A DNA stretch of 64,000 bases. Source: Melanocharis versteri. Taxonomy: Eukaryota > Chordata > Aves > Passeriformes > Melanocharitidae. The position numbers were made by a program, and so were the translations under genes. The notes under the pieces were generated by a model that was not told the DNA's origin, searched no databases, and was given only the letters and a program-made list of their open reading frames with translations. How positions within the stretch are numbered: position 1 is the first letter of the stretch; every line of letters starts with the position of its first letter. Positions 13,601 to 26,480 of this stretch are shown here, piece by piece. The stretch spans positions 213,576 through 277,575 of the forward strand of contig VZTG01002908.1 of NCBI GenBank assembly GCA_013397845.1, given 5' to 3'.

Positions 13601-16600
13601 GGGATCTGGCCAAAGCAACCTTCCCATGCACTGCATGAAAAAAACGTCCCCTGAGTTGACTTCCCTTAAAGATGTCAACCCAAAACTTTCTTCTGTAGTT
13701 TTCTCTAATGCTGTTACTCACCTTCATGCTCATTTTCTTAACCCATTTGCAACAATCTGCCTTTCACATGCACCATCTCAGCCTCTGAGGCTGAGGCAAG
13801 TAGGGATAGAGACACCTCCACGTGGCATGAGCTCGGTTCCTCCATCCCAGGAAGCTGCTCCATGCTCCATAGGCACAGACTAAAACTACTGAAGGAAGGA
13901 AAAGTTTGCTTAATGCTGGATGGGGAGTAAATATTAGAGTCCATTTCACATGGTGATTCAATGGATGAGAGAAACTCTGGGAGCTTAGAGGAACCCTGTG
14001 AACGAGAAAACAGAGACACGGAAGACTGATGATTTACACTTAGTGTTTGAAAGACATATAAACAAATCCTAGTTAAGTCCCTCTGATAAGTGAATCACTG
14101 CCACCAGTTTTAAAATGTCAAATGATCCTAATGTTCGAAATGATTGCTGAGATGGCAGTTCTTTTCTAAATCCCTGTTTTCAGTTGCTCCATACCTTACC
14201 TTTAGAAGTGAAATTTTTCCATTAGCCTTGACTTGGAAATGAAAAATTGTGCACTTTGAAAACTCAATTTCAAACAATGCTACCCAGCATAAAGTAGACT
14301 CTGTTCTCCTGAAAAATGTGTGGCTGCCTGACATTTTATAGAAAAGCTGCCGGCTTTATAATTTTCAGTCTTACGGTTCTGACAGGTTGGGAAAAATGTG
14401 CAATGAGAAGTACTTCACAGGTATTAGGGGTTAGGAAAAATTGCTATTTGGCAAAAGTTGATTTTCATTTTTTATGTTCAGAAAAAAAAAGGAATTACTG
14501 GTGACACAGATCCTCTTAAAGAGTTTTGAAACCATTCTTTCAGCTACAAATCACGATCTGATTTTATTAAAGGGATTATTCGGACGCATCATACAGCTCC
14601 CGTATAAGTACAATCATACAAGTCTGGTATTCTGCATGAGCTCTGCTACCACGAAGCCCAAAGCCCACCTGACCCACCCCCTGGTTACCTGTGGTTGGGT
14701 TTGTGGCAGTGGAGCCAGGGGAAGGCAAACACCCAGGACATGGTGGAGACAGGACCGCAGCCCAAGCAGAATTAATTGCAGGCCTTGTGGTGAGCAAGGC
14801 TCCAGAGAATGAGCTCACCATGGCCTGGATAAGAGAGCTCCCAATGGAATTTTAAAAAACAAGGATTTTTAAAGCTCCACAAGTATTTGGATGAAGGAGA
14901 GGAAGCGCTCTGGTTCCGTGCCTCTGCAGTGGGAAGGGTGCTTGCGGATGGTTACTCCACAGAGTGACAGTTTTGCCTGCCAGCACAGCTCTAGGTCAGC
15001 AGCTGAACTGTGGCTGCCAGAAAAGCAGAACGTTTGTAACAAAGCAGGTATCCCGTGTCTGGAGCAGGGGCTGTCTCTCCGTGCCCTACAGGCTCAGGGA
15101 GCTGGGTAAGGCGAGGGTGAATGATCACTCCTTGCTCTGCTGAACCTGATCAGAGTATTTCCAACTAATGGCTTGATAACAACAAGGGGGCTGAGAGCGA
15201 CTGCAAAGGCTGACAGGGGTCCACTTTTAAAAATCGGGAATCATTGCTCTCACAGCAGAGGGGTGTCTTTTAATTATGTTTTATACAAATCCCCTTTATA
15301 AATGGTTAAGGACAGGCAAGCAACCACTTCCTACCTAGGCAGCAACCTCCCTCTGGCACAGATCCATTTCATTTCTGCAAAGTACTTAAGTACATGCTTA
15401 ACTTTAACCACCTGAACTGTCCCACTGGAGCCACAGAGATGAGTCATGAACTAAAGTTAGGCCCCTGCTTGCGTACCCTGCTGACTGTGGGCTTCTGCAG
15501 TATCTACTGCCAGATGTTTGGGAGAGGAAATGAAAGAAACTCTGTAGTGGACAGTTAAGGGAGTAATTAACTAACAGAGGAAACTTTGTATCGCTTCCAA
15601 ATATCTGAAAAGTGATCTAACATGACAGCTGATATTTTGGTAGTCCAGACATAGGTTTAAACCCTTTTTAGTCCTATTCAGGTCTTGATCTTTTATATTT
15701 AGTCTCCTAGATTCTTCTCTAATGCTCCAGTCTGTCCGCATCGGGGTTTATCAACTTTGTGGTTTTATCCTAATTTAAATATGCATTAATATTCTTCAGG
15801 CACTTACCATTAAATACAAAATTGCTGGGTAAGAAGAAAGAAAGATGTTATGCTCAACGGATGTAATGCTTCACTGTAGAAAGGCTAGAGTAGAAGATGG
15901 TGGGGTTTCCAGCATGCCTCTACTTTTGCAACCCATACACTGGTTTTCTTTTCTTTTTTCCTTCCCAGCATACTCATCGTTCACTTGGATTGTCTTCCAA
16001 AAGCTCTTTAAGGGAGCACAGCACAACCTCTGCACAAATAGCGCAGTGCTGGGACAGTGTTAACAGGAGACCTCAGCCTGAAAATCTCACAACAATTTCC
16101 TCTGCCATAAGCAGCACCCATCACAATAAGGTCTTTCACTGGGATTATACAACCCCGCACAATGCCCCACACCGGGCACTCCCACAGCCTGAGCCCAGCG
16201 TTAAAGGCAACCCTTCCCACGAATCCCACACAGCGGGATCCCTCCGGTGTGTTCCCTGCAGGACGGATCAGGCAGCCGTCACTCGCAGGACTTCGTGCAT
16301 TTTGTGAAAGTGCTGCTTTTCTAGCCCTGGGTTACGTGGAGTTTTAGAGAAAAGTGTTGCAGACTTGCAACAGGCTGTCACGATCTGAGAGAGAGACGGT
16401 GAGAGATTTATTAGGGGAATCTCCTTCTCTTCAAACACAGCTTTCTTTGAGGGCTGACGCTTCATTTCTTCCTGGTGCCACCTCTGATGGCTCTAATTCC
16501 TCAAGTGACAGCAGTAGAATAAAACTCACCATCTTTGTCTCACTGTCTTTGTCACTGGTGTGGACTTAGCCCATTGCTTCCTGAAATTGCCCTGGACTGC

Positions 16601-19600
16601 TCACACACAGATGACCATCTCAGATCCTACCTGAGCTGCTTCCACTGGGCCACGCTGGCTCAGCTGCTGTTCCATTTGCTGGCAGCTCCTTGCAGAGGTC
16701 CATCCCTGGCTGGGTCTCCCTCTTCCTTTACGAGCAGCCTGCTCCAGCACAGGCCTGACAGGCTAGAAGGGGACTGAGCAAGGAGCCTTGTCTTGCTAAT
16801 GCATGGGGGGCAGGGGGATTGACTTTATTCTGGAACAAATTCCTCTGGAATGAAGGCATGCAGGACAATCCTTTCTGTGATCACCAGCTTAGTTTTGAAA
16901 AGCAGTGGAGAAATAGCACACAAGAGGCCACACTCGAAATGAAACCGACTGCTTCAAATTCCTTCGGTGTGAGTCCTGCCTTTCCTTAACATCCATGGGA
17001 ACTCTGCCAGTAATTGCCCTTGTGCTACAGTTTCTCCCTTTGTATTAGTGTCCAGCAAAGCCTGATCTCCACATCAACTCAGAAGACAGCACAGCACTGA
17101 TTTCTAGTCTGAAAGAGCACACAGAGGTATTGTGAATATGTACCTTATTCTTAACTTTCATCCTATATGACAGCTACTTTTAGTTCTGTCATACCCTATA
17201 CAGCAAACCTCTCTTCCTTGCTGACAGTGGAAGGGAAACAAAGGCTTGTTGTTTCTCTGAAGTACCAGAGCTACTCTTAATTTCCATCCAGAAAAGCCAT
17301 TCCCACTATTTAATCTGTCCAGAAAAAGATCATAGATGGCAGTGGGTGAAACACTGACTGATATTTTAGAAAGATCCTCCACTGCTCTTCTAGCAGAGGA
17401 GCCAGGAAGGGAACATACAGCTACCATTCTTCAGTCCCACTAGGTATGCCCAATGCCTAGAAAGTCCTTAGGGTGTATCTTTTTTAGAATTATTACTCAT
17501 ATTTCAGTCTACTTACACGCCTATAGAACATGCACAGCCACCATCAGTGCCGCTCCATACTGAGTCTAGAATATAATTCAAGACAAAAATCAAACACTCA
17601 GCTGGGCAAGGGCATTCAAGAAGGTCATAGGCTGTTTTCTCTGGTGGGGAAGGAGGGTTTCTGCAGTATGTGGTTCCTCCCTGTCGTGTTTTTTGAGCAG
17701 GGTTTGAGCAAGGAGCCGTCCATCTGGGGCATTCTCGCCTCCCCCTGGGCAGCTGCTGTCAGGGCTGGCAGCTCCCGCACAGCAGCTTCTCCATCTGGGA
17801 AAGCAGAGTCCCCATCCTTGGTGCCAAGCTGCCAGTCTGCTTGGAGTTTTGCAGTCTGGGCTCACACTCCCGGGTAGGTGGGTCAATAACACTAAGAACT
17901 TTATTAAAAAATAGACCTAGGCTCATCAATACACACCAATACAAAATTCACAATGTATCAGTTTGCAATTGGCACTGCCTTAGCTTCCAGTCCATGGAAG
18001 TGCCTTTGAAACCTGCAGAGCCACCATCGATGCACTGGACCAGCAGCTCTCACCCTGCCGTGAATGAGGAGGAAGGACAGGGAAAGGACACACAGTTCCC
18101 TCGGCTCCTTTGCAAAAAGCAGTTGCAGTCCAGCCCCTGGCCTGGGTCTGTGGGTCTCCCCTGATGAAGCTCCTGTCTATTACGGTTTTCTGTGTATTGC
18201 AGCAGGAGACCTGCTCTGATCTGCTTGGTAAGAAGTGAGAATGCCTTCATAAGAAAAGCTGCAGCTTTCTAAATATTGCTACAGCTCCTATTCTGGACAG
18301 CACCCTAAACCTTGCTGGGAGGTGGGTCCAGGGCAGCTGCTGCCCCTGCACCAGGCCCTGATGCCAGCTGGGTCCTTGGCACCGATGTCCCAAGGCACCT
18401 CCCCAGCTCTGGAACATCCCATGCCAGGGGAGTAGGTGGCACCATTTCGGGAACCTCCCCTTTATCTCAATTCCACAGATTGTGACAGGGAGTTTAACTA
18501 ACATGTGCCACTGCGGTTTGACCAACAAACCAAAGTGTTTCCAGTGGCCCCTCACCTTTAAGGAGGATTGGAAGAGTGATGCAGGGAGTTTGGGCTGCAG
18601 TCAGCCCCTCCTGTCCTTTCAAAACGGGGATTCTGGATTTGGGTGGCAAATACTTGACTTGCAGGTAGGTTTAACCACAGTATCTTCCCAACTCCAGTTC
18701 TTTGCTGTAGGCATCAGATATGTGACTTTGCTACTCTTTTCAGGCTCACTTTGTTTTGGTTATTTAATATTACCATGTACATTTCTGGGTGAATTGTTTC
18801 ATATATATTTCTGAGACGAAAATTTGTTTTTATAAATGCATAGACGCATAGAGCAAATTAAACTGGTAAATTAAAACTAGCATAATCTCATCCAAGTAAA
18901 GAGACTACACTACAAGGCAGATGTATTGCAAAAGTGCCTTGTAATACCCATTTCATTCTTGTGAACAATGCATCTCTTTAAATGTGGACTGCAAAAATCA
19001 CACACAATACTTTGGTTCAGGAATCCGCTGGCTGATTTTCTGAATCACTGTTTTTAATATAGGGGATGTGGGCGTCTAAAAAGCCTTCTATATATAATTC
19101 TGAAGAGCCATCTCATTCTGTTTCTGCAACTTATTTTACCAGTTTCTCCTGATTCATTTTCTAGTGAATGCGGAGCATTTTAAGAGTAGGGACTGAGCAA
19201 AATGCTCTACATAGATCATTAGTTTTCAGCTCCGTGATTTCCCAAGAGGTTATTATATCTCAAGCAGTGAGAAACAGCTCTCACTGAGTAAGAAATTATT
19301 CCATTGTGTAGTATTATTCAAGCAATTAGAAATCATACTGTGTACAAAATACTGTATCTCTAGGTAGCAATTTGGGGTATTGGATCATGCCTACTTAAGT
19401 GTGTAGCTACAGCAAAAGAAGTACTATGTTAACAATACAACCATTTCTAAATCAAAAGATGAACGAATTCATAAAAACAACAATATATTGTAATTGAAAT
19501 GCGCCATTTCATTCACTTTAGACATCAAAATTCCCAATTCCAGAGCCTCCTAGATTCCTGAGTTCCCTGCCATTTATAAATGCCTTATCTGGCCAAGGAG

Positions 19601-19969
19601 AGTGAGCAATATTTTATAGCATGGAGAAGATGTTCACAGGAAGCAAGAGGTAACTTCCCTTTCCTTCTACAGCACTCCTGACTCTTAACTGCTCCAAAAC
19701 ACCCAAAACTCGGTCTTACATTTTTCTTGGCTAGTACACCATACTGCCACAAGACTAAGCAGAACATTTTTAAGAATTTCTGAAGACCTGTAGTCAGCCA
19801 TTTTCTTTAGAAAATTAGATTGTGTCAGCATATTAACTTGAAGCATTATGTTAAACTCAGCTTTGCAAATTATATAGATGTGGGCTAAGAGGGCCAGAGC
19901 TTACCAGTTACTCAGCTCTTAGGGTAGATCTCTTTTATAGACAGAAGCAGAAAAAGACTAATTTATTTT

Positions 19970-19977
19970 TGACGTCA
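19970..19977. promoter_or_regulatory. Full palindromic CRE (tgacgtca)
   Basis: A perfect CREB/ATF site in CpG-poor surroundings, with an inverted CCAAT box (attgg) about 20 bases downstream. Function is not shown by the sequence alone. Confidence 0.3.
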
Positions 19978-20620
19978 GCTAGGATACTTTTATTGCTATT
20001 GGCTTCATTCGATAAGCTCCCAGGTACATTACAGTGATATTGATGAAAAAAAGAGGCACGACATGCCAGTGAGGTATGGAGGTGCAAAAGCATGATTAAT
20101 ACCTACCTAAAATTCACACAGTCAGTGCCAGATGTGACCACAGGAGGAAGAGCTCCCATTTTGAATGATCCTGGCATGTGGCTGCTTAAAGAGAAAATGT
20201 TTTGTGTAAAGAAGCAGGGGATCCATGGTGTCTGCTGGTCCAGAGCTTGGAAACCCATCTCAGCTCCTGGCAGACAGCCCAGCACCAAACTCTGAGCTCG
20301 GGACCTCCCGCCCCATGGCTGTGACTCCCTGCATCCCTGGGGAGGCAGGAGGCATGCTGTGATTCAAGTCTTGGTGATCCTTCTCCACAGCTGTGACCTT
20401 CAGATATTGCTGAAGGACTTCCCACCACCCCCTGAAGTGGCCAGGCACTCTTGAGGGGCTCGGGAGCGCCTGTGACAGGTGGATCACTGCAGGACTGGAG
20501 GATCCAGTGCTGAAGGCACACTCCAGCAGGCACTGGACCAGCCTGGCCCGGGGATCCCAAGGTGTTGGGAGTCTGTGCAAGTTGTTGGCTGACACTGGGC
20601 CTCCTCGCTATGAAAGCACC

Positions 20621-20756
20621 CATAAAAGCCCCAGCGTGGGGGGGAAGGAAAGAGTGAGTGTGAGAGAGGCAGGAAAGCACAAACACCTCTGTATGTAATG
20701 TCTGCATTTCATAAGACTTTCTGTTACCATGGCAATGAGCATGGTATAAATACCCA
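20621..20756 (+). promoter_or_regulatory. Promoter-like patch with RFX X-box and TATA elements
   Basis: gttaccatggcaat at 20723-20736 is a near-perfect palindromic RFX (X-box) site. A TATA-like tataaata follows at 20745-20752, and another TATA-like cataaaag sits near 20,621. No gene downstream is recognisable, so this could be an enhancer, a non-coding RNA promoter, or chance. Confidence 0.3.
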
Positions 20757-23700
20757 GACAGATCTCCCTCGTGGCAGTGCATTCTGCTGCTCCCATGCTG
20801 CAGGGCCAGTCTGTGTACAGACATTTTGATGGGCATCTGCAAATCCTCTCTGGTAAAACTGTCAATGATTTTGTTCAATCTCGAGCCTATAGTTCACAGA
20901 GCAAAAGTGCTCTTTCCACTTCATTCACCTCAACTTACTTTCTGGCTCCTACAAACAAGGAAATAAATTCTTTTAAAACATAAAGATGGAGGATTGCATC
21001 CTTATTAATTTGTATTCAGGCAAAATAATCCATAGCAAGAGCTACATTTTAGTTGCTTTAGTTATATTTGGAGTCAGACTCAGCACAAGCATTTCCAATA
21101 ACAATTTAGTGTGATGAAAACAACTAATGCTGTTGAATTTTGAGTTGTAATGGAGTTATAACAGATCCACGCTAGCCAGTCACAGAGAAGCATAGCCTAA
21201 GGCTGAGTGCAATAATTAAAAAAGAAGTGCCTATGTTTCCTAACACAGAAACCCTTCAATTGATTTTTCCAGGATGGGTGCAGTCTTGCACGAGATGCAG
21301 ACAGAAAAAGGTGGATTTTGCTATAAAAATCAAGCATGATCCTATGTACAGAATCTAAACATCTTATTTTAAAAGATTCACTGCCCCCTAATTAATTTGA
21401 CAGGTATGGTAATGGCAGTGACCAGATTTGCCAGGACATCTCCTTTCCATTCACCCCCTGCTTTTTGAAAATTGTACAATTGAAAAGAGGAAAATGAAAC
21501 AGCAGAAGGATATATATGTTCCTTTATATATCGTCTATGCAGGAAAACAAACTACTTCAGAAGGGGAAAAAGCGTGTCTTCATTTGGAAATGAGGTTTGC
21601 TTTTATGCTGAGGAAACTCAGTCAAACTCAAATCCAAGTTAGGGCAAGAGAGCTGGTATTTTCCACATAAATTAGCTGGGTAAATTACATATGGAAATCC
21701 CACATAGGTTAACCCAACCTGTTGTGTGGAGAACAAAATAAAAATGTCAAGCTGCCTGATTTTATCTTATGACAGTTAACAGAAGATCAAGCCAAAATGA
21801 GAATGAGAGAAATGTGTCTTGAAAGAAACCCATACTAGGATTAATTTCTTCCTGTATTCTTCCTGGTAACAAGCATGAAATATGGAAAGAAATGGGGCTG
21901 GGAGCAGGAGGAGAGTCATGGAAAAGCCAGGCGATGGGATGAAAGAACCCTTCCTGCTACCAACACTGCGTCACTTCTGACAAGTTGAAATTTTCCAGAG
22001 CAGCACTTATTCTCCCTTTAGGTTCTGAATAATACAGAGAAGAGGCCGGTAAAGCCCAAATGGGAGGGAGAGACAAAAAAGGGTGAATGTCCCCCTTAGC
22101 CTAACTGGGATGGGTTTGCAATTGAAACCATGAAGAGCAATTCTTTGTTAATCCCAATTCCTCACCCTCCTAAATTGAGTCTACGCTGCTTCCTCCAGCA
22201 AAAGTGTAGTTTCTTCCATCTCCTCACTCTTTATTTCTAAGCCAAACAATTAAAAGTAAAAAGTAAAAGCAAGAGAGAGCACCAAAGGCATTTGGAAAAG
22301 GAAAATCTGCGTTGGCAGTGAGAGCTAGTCAAGATGTTTATCACATTGTGTAATCAAGACAGTTCTAATAGAATTGTACTGTAATCCCATGCTAAAACTG
22401 AATCAGAGCTCATACAACTCTTCACACTAAATAATGTCATGATCCTGCAGTACTTTTAAATTGAAAACTCTTCCAAGAACTGAGAAATTGGTTTGACCTT
22501 TCCTTGGACACAGGTGAGGTGATTCATGTAACGACTGGAGGGGGAAGAGGACATTGCATGAGTCACTTCTGTTTGTTATATGACAAGCACCTTCTCCTAA
22601 CTGTTTACTTCACCAACTTTCATTTCCATCTGCTGCCCTTTGACCATGACAGAACATGTCATCCCCAAGATGTGGCTTACACTTGCTTCTTAGTGCTGAA
22701 ATAATTACAGAGGCTATTCAGTGGACCCAACCAACTTGAACAGAACAGAAAATTCTTGCTTGTACTGAAAAAACACTTCTCAGCCACTGGCATGATTCTG
22801 ATCTGAGATCCATCATTGTGGCTGAAGCCAATGGAGATGCAAAAAATGCATGAAAAATGGTTTCCTGATCATCTCGTTTTTTCAGGCATTAACCACTTCT
22901 AATAAAAAATATCCCAAAATAGCAAATATTACCACTTCTAATAACAAATATCCCACTCGGTTAGACCTGTAGTTTATCTAGCTCCACAGCTCTTTATCCA
23001 ATAACGGCCAAACCCAGATGCCTAGAAGAGTTTAGAAGCAGAGGGCAAGTATTTTCCCTCATTTGCCTATTTCTAGAAGTCTGTAGCTCAAGGACTTGCC
23101 TGTTCTAAGATTCCTGAGAGAGATTTCCTGTGCCATGAGTATGCTTTTTTTACAGGGACAAATGTCTGCCTGCAAGGACTAGAATGCCCTGTATGCACTT
23201 TCACATGCTGTCCTGAAGATCAGAGACAGCTCTTGCCAAAGGTGAATGCTGCTCTGTAACTCCAAATGTTCAACAAGTGCTCCTAAGTGGCTTGCAGGGA
23301 CTTTCCCAAGCCATTTGCCAGATGGCAGAGAGAGGGCTAATGGAGAAAAAAAACCAAAACCCAACACTTTAGAAAAATCTTAGGCAAGTATTACAATTTT
23401 AAAAGTGTACATTTGGTGAATGATAAATAGAAAATACTAGGAATGGGCTGAAGGGCTGTTTTTTAACATTTTCCTTCCACGTGAGCAGAATGATAATTGT
23501 GTCCTTGATGCGTCAATATCAGTTATACACTGAGAGAATTTTTTAAGATGTTTTTTTAAACTCTTGAATCAGAGCACATGCACCAAGGTGAACATGCTGT
23601 TGAGGCAGGAACACTGTCACTTCCCTAAGAGTGACAGCATCACCGCTGTCTATCAGTGACACACTCTGTAAAAAGGTGCAATTTTCCATAGAAGCCTTTC

Positions 23701-26279
23701 CAGTAATTCTGGGAAGCTGCAGGCAGGATATCCTCTGATGTCACATACTCTGATGTGCCAGTATCAAGAGCATAACCCCCAGGATGTCCCAGATATGGCC
23801 CTGTGTTAGCCTGGAAGCTGGACAAAGTTACCCTCTGCAGGCTTTTGCACATCTATCAGAAACGGAACATGGAGCCCTGCAGTGTGTTACGGACAGGTTT
23901 ATAAACAAGGAGAGAGAGATGCAAGGCTTTCCTTTTCTCCATTCCATTTCAGGACTGTGGGTGAGTTGGGCACGCCTTGACATGTTCTTTACAGTGAATA
24001 AAGGCATTTTTTCTTTGCTGTTATCACCAAGAGGTGATATCCATGTGACTGCTCTGCATGCAGCTGGCACCTCTGACAGTCTCGCCTGCACTCTGTCCAC
24101 CAGCACTTGAAAGTGGCCTGTAACCTCAGATTACAGGGATGACTCTGAGTGCCTGTGCATGCTGCTGCCCATGGATAGCTGCTCCATGCCCGCAGGAAGG
24201 TTATGGTAGCCTAGGAGAGAATTCCTACAGGTAGATAAGCACAGTCAGAATAAGAGGGCACCATGATTTGAGGGGGAAAGTCAGGACACCCAGCAAAGAA
24301 TCTGCAGCAAACTAGGACTATACCAATGGGGATTAATATGAGACACATTTTGCCTAATGCCAGAGGAGATTTTAAATTAGACAGAGAGAAAGAAAAAGAA
24401 ATATTTTTGCGAGATACTAAAACCTCAAAAAAAAAAAAAATAGCCATGATCCTTTTGCAACTGGATCCATAAAAATATACTCCATAATCCAAGGAAATTG
24501 GGTACAGTTCTCTGCTTACTGTGGCATTACATCCCTTGGTATTAACTAGAAAGGCAGCAGTGTATGTGCGCGTATGAGTGACTGTGACAGCACTTAGGAG
24601 GATGAGAATGGAGCTTTTTTCTTTTTGACTGCTTTTTAATGAATGAAAAATGAAAAATTCAATGCCTTGCCACGTGATACTGATCTCCACATTTGGCATC
24701 TGGGATTAATTCTGCAGGCCTGCTGTGTGTGGATCCCTCTCCACATCTCCAACAGAGAGACTGGGAGTGCAGCATCCAGCCCATCCAGCTGCTGTGTCCC
24801 TGCTTCCTGGGGATATTGTCTCATCACAGCCAGGAAGAAAAACAAAACAAAAACCCGAGCAGGCAGCTGCAGAATTGGCTTATAGACTTAACATTCAGAA
24901 TAGGTTACAGCAACACCTGACTACCAAACTATTGCATTGGCTAAATATTTAAGCAGACAATGCAAATAATTGCAGCTAAAACCATTTCTTTCTGAGAAAA
25001 GAATATGGAGCGACAGGGCAGGATCCTGTTTGGCTTATGTTAGGCATATTAAATGAATCTTAGCTGATGTTGATAAGTCTGTCAATCCACAAGAGGGGAG
25101 AAAATGCCTTAAAGGAAATAAGCAGAGCGGGAAGAAGAAAATCTGTATTCAGGACAGCGCTCTGGGTCCTGGATTGAAGCAGTGATGGAGAGAGTGGAGG
25201 TGAAAGGAAGAAGCACATACTATTCCATACGCTGTCCTGATTATCAGGCAAGGTGGCTGAGGCACTGTGAGTTATTTGACTTGGAATAGGTGTGTAAATA
25301 GCCAGCAAACGTTATCTCTGATCCTTGTAAGATTTTTAATAGCCTTTTTTAGATTCAAATGTTGAGAAACATGCAAGGAAGCTGACAATAGTATGCCTGG
25401 AAAAGAGTGCAGAGCAGCCACCTCTGTAGTTCCCCATGGATGCTGTCTTCAACACAGGGACAATCCTCACCCAAAGGAGGGGAGGACACTGACAGGATGG
25501 TGTGCTAACACCACTTTTTTGCTCTAGCTGAATAAAGGAGCATTTTAAAAAGCATCCAAGTACAGTTCTGGTTGAGAAGCCAAATGTCTGAGTTAAACCC
25601 ATGTGGTGCCAGACTCAATATCCCCTGCTGAGAGGCAGGGCCATGTTTGCATGACTGTACAGGCTTCTGCACTGGAGCTGGACAGGAAAACTTCTTTCAG
25701 AGTTACTAAGTGCAGTACCAAGGAAGGATCCAGGGAGGTGGTGGCATTTCCAGGGTGACAAGAAGCACAGCTCCTGCATCAGTCCCAGCCATGGCCTGTG
25801 CTCGCAGGCTCGAAACCACTCGGAAAGGCTGGCCACGCTCCTGCACAGCCCTGGCACAAAGCAAGCTCATGCAGTTTGCCAGGGATGTTGACCCATGAGG
25901 TCCTACAGAGAGCAGTATTTTCTGCAGGAATAGGGGGCAATAATGTCTGACCTGGCAGGGACGTTCACAAGTCACTCTGGAGGCTCCCAGATTCATGATA
26001 ATGAGGTTTTTGGTGCAACTGCCCAAATTTTCCTTTCAATTTTCTCCTTCTCCTCGAGTTAACTCAGGTAACCTTGGACTTACACATATGCTATAAGCTC
26101 TAGACTCAGTCAGTGGACTGGCTGTCAACCACAGTCAGGTGACATCCTGGCCTACTTTATATGTGAACAGCATCTTGCAGCTGAATAAATGGTTGATTAT
26201 GAGCAATCTCTGTAGAGCAATCTGTGGAGACTGTTCTACCTGTGACTGATAGGCACACTGTGCCCCTTCCTCACCACCT
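20757..26279. other. Intergenic sequence, nothing recognised except short repeats
   Basis: Unique-looking sequence. taattaatttgacaggt near 21,389 looks like a composite homeodomain/TALE (TGACAG) site. No coding or RNA gene supported. Confidence 0.6.
22892..22955 (+). repeat. Short tandem duplication, 39-bp period
   Basis: Two 25-bp copies (22892-22916 and 22931-22955) starting accacttctaata differ at one base and are separated by 14 bases. Confidence 0.85.
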
Positions 26280-26480
26280 GAGGGATTTGCACTTGACCAA
26301 AGTTATAAGTGTATTTATGAATTCCAAACTTTGTTATTGTAATTCCCTATCCCTGCATATACAATTGCCAAGTTTAAAGAGAAAATCGATTCAGAACATC
26401 ACATCTTCTCAAAAGCATAACCTGCAACTAACAATACCTCATCCTCTATATCCTATTCTCAACTCTGCTGCTACCCTGAA
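26280..26480 (+). mobile_element. Possible ancient L2-like LINE reverse transcriptase fossil
   Basis: In the + frame at 26314-26397 the translation reads FMNSKLCYCNSL...LKRKSIQN. This resembles the conserved FVtSRLDYCNSLL...l..LQ.iQN block of L2/CR1-clade reverse transcriptases with nearly the same spacing, and a later PILNSAATLN resembles the TPILK.LHWLP block. Only ~60 residues are recognisable. I infer this from motif memory, with no alignment run; chance similarity is possible. Confidence 0.4.

Larger units (their letters stand above)
3030..19969. other. Intergenic sequence, almost free of interspersed repeats
   Basis: Apart from the short tandem and direct repeats listed separately I see no gene, RNA or transposon. 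An AT-rich block at about 6,780-7,260 has many TAAT-type homeodomain cores and could be a conserved enhancer. Two small CpG-rich patches (10,360-10,389; about 16,140-16,290) stand out. Confidence 0.65.

Noticed and set aside
20186..20878. Minus-strand open frame of 230 codons
   Set aside because: Begins with TTG, not ATG, has no recognisable domain, and lies in a locally GC-rich stretch that favours open frames.
24211..24699. Minus-strand open frame of 162 codons
   Set aside because: No homology recognised, runs through a poly(A)/poly(T) tract, and has no splice or promoter context.
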